DNA of 64,000 nt from Flavobacterium hibisci (GTDB lineage Bacteria; Bacteroidota; Bacteroidia; Flavobacteriales; Flavobacteriaceae): NCBI RefSeq assembly GCF_020026925.1, contig NZ_JAIQDW010000013.1, positions 62,001-126,000 on the forward strand. Direction: 5' to 3'. Positions 62,882 through 64,000 of the stretch are shown here, one piece after another; position 1 is the stretch's first letter, and every line of letters starts with the position of its first letter. Made by a program: the position numbers and the translations under genes. The notes under the pieces were generated by a model. The model was not told the origin of the DNA and searched no databases. It saw only the letters and a list, made by a program, of their open reading frames with translations.

Positions 62882-63745
62882 ATGGATACAAAAGAGCTTT
62901 TAAAAAAAGTACGGAAAATAGAAATCAAAACCAAAAGACTGAGCAATCACATCTTTTCAGGAGAATACCATTCTTCATTTAAAGGGCGCGGGATGACTTT
63001 TAGCGAGGTACGCCAATACCAATATGGCGATGATATTCGTAACATCGATTGGAATGTAACCGCACGCTATAACGAAGCCCACGTAAAAGTTTTTGAAGAA
63101 GAACGCGAGCTGACTATGGTTTTAATGGTAGACATTTCGGGTTCTGAAGGTTTTGGTTCAAAAAGTCAGTTTAAAAAAGACATCGTAACTGAAATTGCTG
63201 CAACGATGGCTTTTTCCGCTACACAAAATAACGACAAGATTGGATTAATATTGTTTTCTGATAATGTTGAATTATACATTCCGCCAAAAAAAGGGCGTTC
63301 GCACGTTTTGAGAATTATTCGTGAATTGATCGAATTTGAACCAAAAAGCCAAAAAACAGATATCGCCCAAGCTTTAAAGTTTCTTTCAGGAACACAAAAA
63401 AAGAAAGCAATTGTTTTTATGATTTCAGATTTTATGTCTGAAAATTATGAGCACACTTTAAAAATTGCTTCTAAAAAACATGATATTACAGGTGTTCGGG
63501 TTTACGATATCCGTGAAGAAAAAATCCCAAATTTAGGAATGGTAACGATGCTTGATGCGGAAACCGGAAAAATTCAGCTCGTAGATACCGGTTCTAAAAA
63601 AGTCCGAATGAATTATGAAAAACACTATCAGGAACGTGTCAGCTACTTTAAGGAAATTTTCAGCAAATCCGGAGCTGGTGTCGTAAACACAAGAGTTGAT
63701 GAAAATTACGTAACTAAATTACTGGGGTATTTCAAATCAAGATAA
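62882..63745 (+). CDS. DUF58 domain protein of the Bat operon
   Basis: A 287-aa cytoplasmic protein. The DUF58 mark is the FKGRGMTFSEVRQYQYGDD...RNIDWNVTAR segment (about 31-62), after which a von Willebrand A-like region begins with LMVDISGSEGFGS (DxSxS metal site) and continues to about residue 240. Together with the MoxR ATPase upstream it forms the start of a Bat-type operon. The partner complexes are thought to help envelope stress tolerance, although details in this lineage are not established. Confidence 0.95.
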   Translation: MDTKELLKKVRKIEIKTKRLSNHIFSGEYHSSFKGRGMTFSEVRQYQYGDDIRNIDWNVTARYNEAHVKVFEEERELTMVLMVDISGSEGFGSKSQFKKDIVTEIAATMAFSATQNNDKIGLILFSDNVELYIPPKKGRSHVLRIIRELIEFEPKSQKTDIAQALKFLSGTQKKKAIVFMISDFMSENYEHTLKIASKKHDITGVRVYDIREEKIPNLGMVTMLDAETGKIQLVDTGSKKVRMNYEKHYQERVSYFKEIFSKSGAGVVNTRVDENYVTKLLGYFKSR

Positions 63746-63871
63746 TTTTAGATTATCAGAGATCTTAGTTTGTTAGAATATTAGATTAATTTGAAGAATA
63801 ATCGAAAATAAATCGCTTAAGCTGAATCTGTTTTAAGCTTCATTTTAGACTAAAATCTGAAATCAAATCAA
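63746..63871. repeat. Phrase-built inverted repeat after the DUF58 gene
   Basis: TTTTAGATTATCAGA and TTAGAATATTAGA units on the left have imperfect reverse-complement partners on the right (TTTTAGACTAAAATCTGA). It separates DUF58 from the next gene of the operon. Confidence 0.6.
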
Positions 63872-64000
63872 ATGAAATTAAAATTTTACATATTTCTATT
63901 TTTACTTTCCTCAACTGTTTTTGCACAAAATAAGCAGATTGAAACCAGTATCGATACTACAAAAAATAAAATTGGCGCCGAGTTTAAGCTAACGCTTAAA
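63872..64000 (+). CDS. Secreted protein of the Bat operon (3' end off window)
   Basis: The first 43 codons are visible: a signal peptide (to about residue 18, cleavage after VFAQ) and the beginning of a mature domain with a SIDTTKNKIGAEFKLTLK strand. In Bacteroidota the gene after DUF58 in this operon encodes a secreted protein that resembles BatD-type proteins; the fragment is too short to decide. Same strand and spacing as the rest of the operon. Confidence 0.75.
   Translation, partial: MKLKFYIFLFLLSSTVFAQNKQIETSIDTTKNKIGAEFKLTLK

Overview
The window looks like chromosomal DNA of a Flavobacterium-type member of the Bacteroidota. Signs are the AT-rich composition, promoters with the TAnnTTTG -7 element (sometimes with TTG about 19-20 bases upstream), few Shine-Dalgarno sites, many lipoproteins with SC/GC/AC lipoboxes, a type IX secretion protein (PorZ-like), a PID-CTERM-like sorting tail, HMG-CoA synthase of the mevalonate route and SdhC/A/B of the Bacteroidota kind. 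No phage, plasmid, IS element or CRISPR array is visible. Most of the window is core metabolism with small accessory islands.

Layout: 1-6.3 kb holds a hybrid histidine kinase (5' end off the window), a convergent NtrC-type sigma-54 activator, four tandem secreted PepSY-like paralogs with a sigma-54-like promoter in front, and an OmpA-family protein. 6.4-12.2 kb is lipid and cofactor synthesis: accC, accB, fabH, rpmF, a YceD/DUF177 gene and pdxA, then divergent ribE. 12.2-20.1 kb has a PID-CTERM-like peptide, a CAT-anticodon tRNA, methylmalonyl-CoA epimerase, an overlapping pair of unknown lipoproteins, an Ig-like lipoprotein, a nitrilase-family amidase and another lipoprotein. 20.2-24.2 kb is the sdhC-sdhA-sdhB operon, interrupted by a four-helix-bundle gene between short inverted repeats.

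24.4-31.5 kb has HMG-CoA synthase, a transglutaminase-like protein, a block of dispersed repeat DNA, aminopeptidase P, ferritin, an AIM24-family protein and an alpha/beta hydrolase. 31.5-41 kb holds an ABC-ATPase remnant and AddB-like and AddA-like recombination nucleases separated by an OmpA/TSP3 protein and glycine C-acetyltransferase. 41-53.9 kb runs on the minus strand: lspA, a zinc-less DksA-family gene, ileS with a GXHH active-site signature, two large secreted proteins, recO, an acyltransferase and porZ. 54-64 kb has glutamate dehydrogenase, an outer-membrane protein, a trans-sulfuration PLP enzyme, a DUF4163/DUF3298 lipoprotein, an AlbA_2 protein, an SDR, an aldo/keto reductase, and the start of a MoxR-DUF58 (Bat-type) operon that leaves the window.

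The points most worth following are the putative kinase / sigma-54 activator / PepSY-like cassette, the GXHH isoleucyl-tRNA synthetase (predicted mupirocin hyper-resistance), the inserted four-helix-bundle gene, and a recurring class of phrase-built inverted repeats placed between neighbouring genes, often inside apparent operons.
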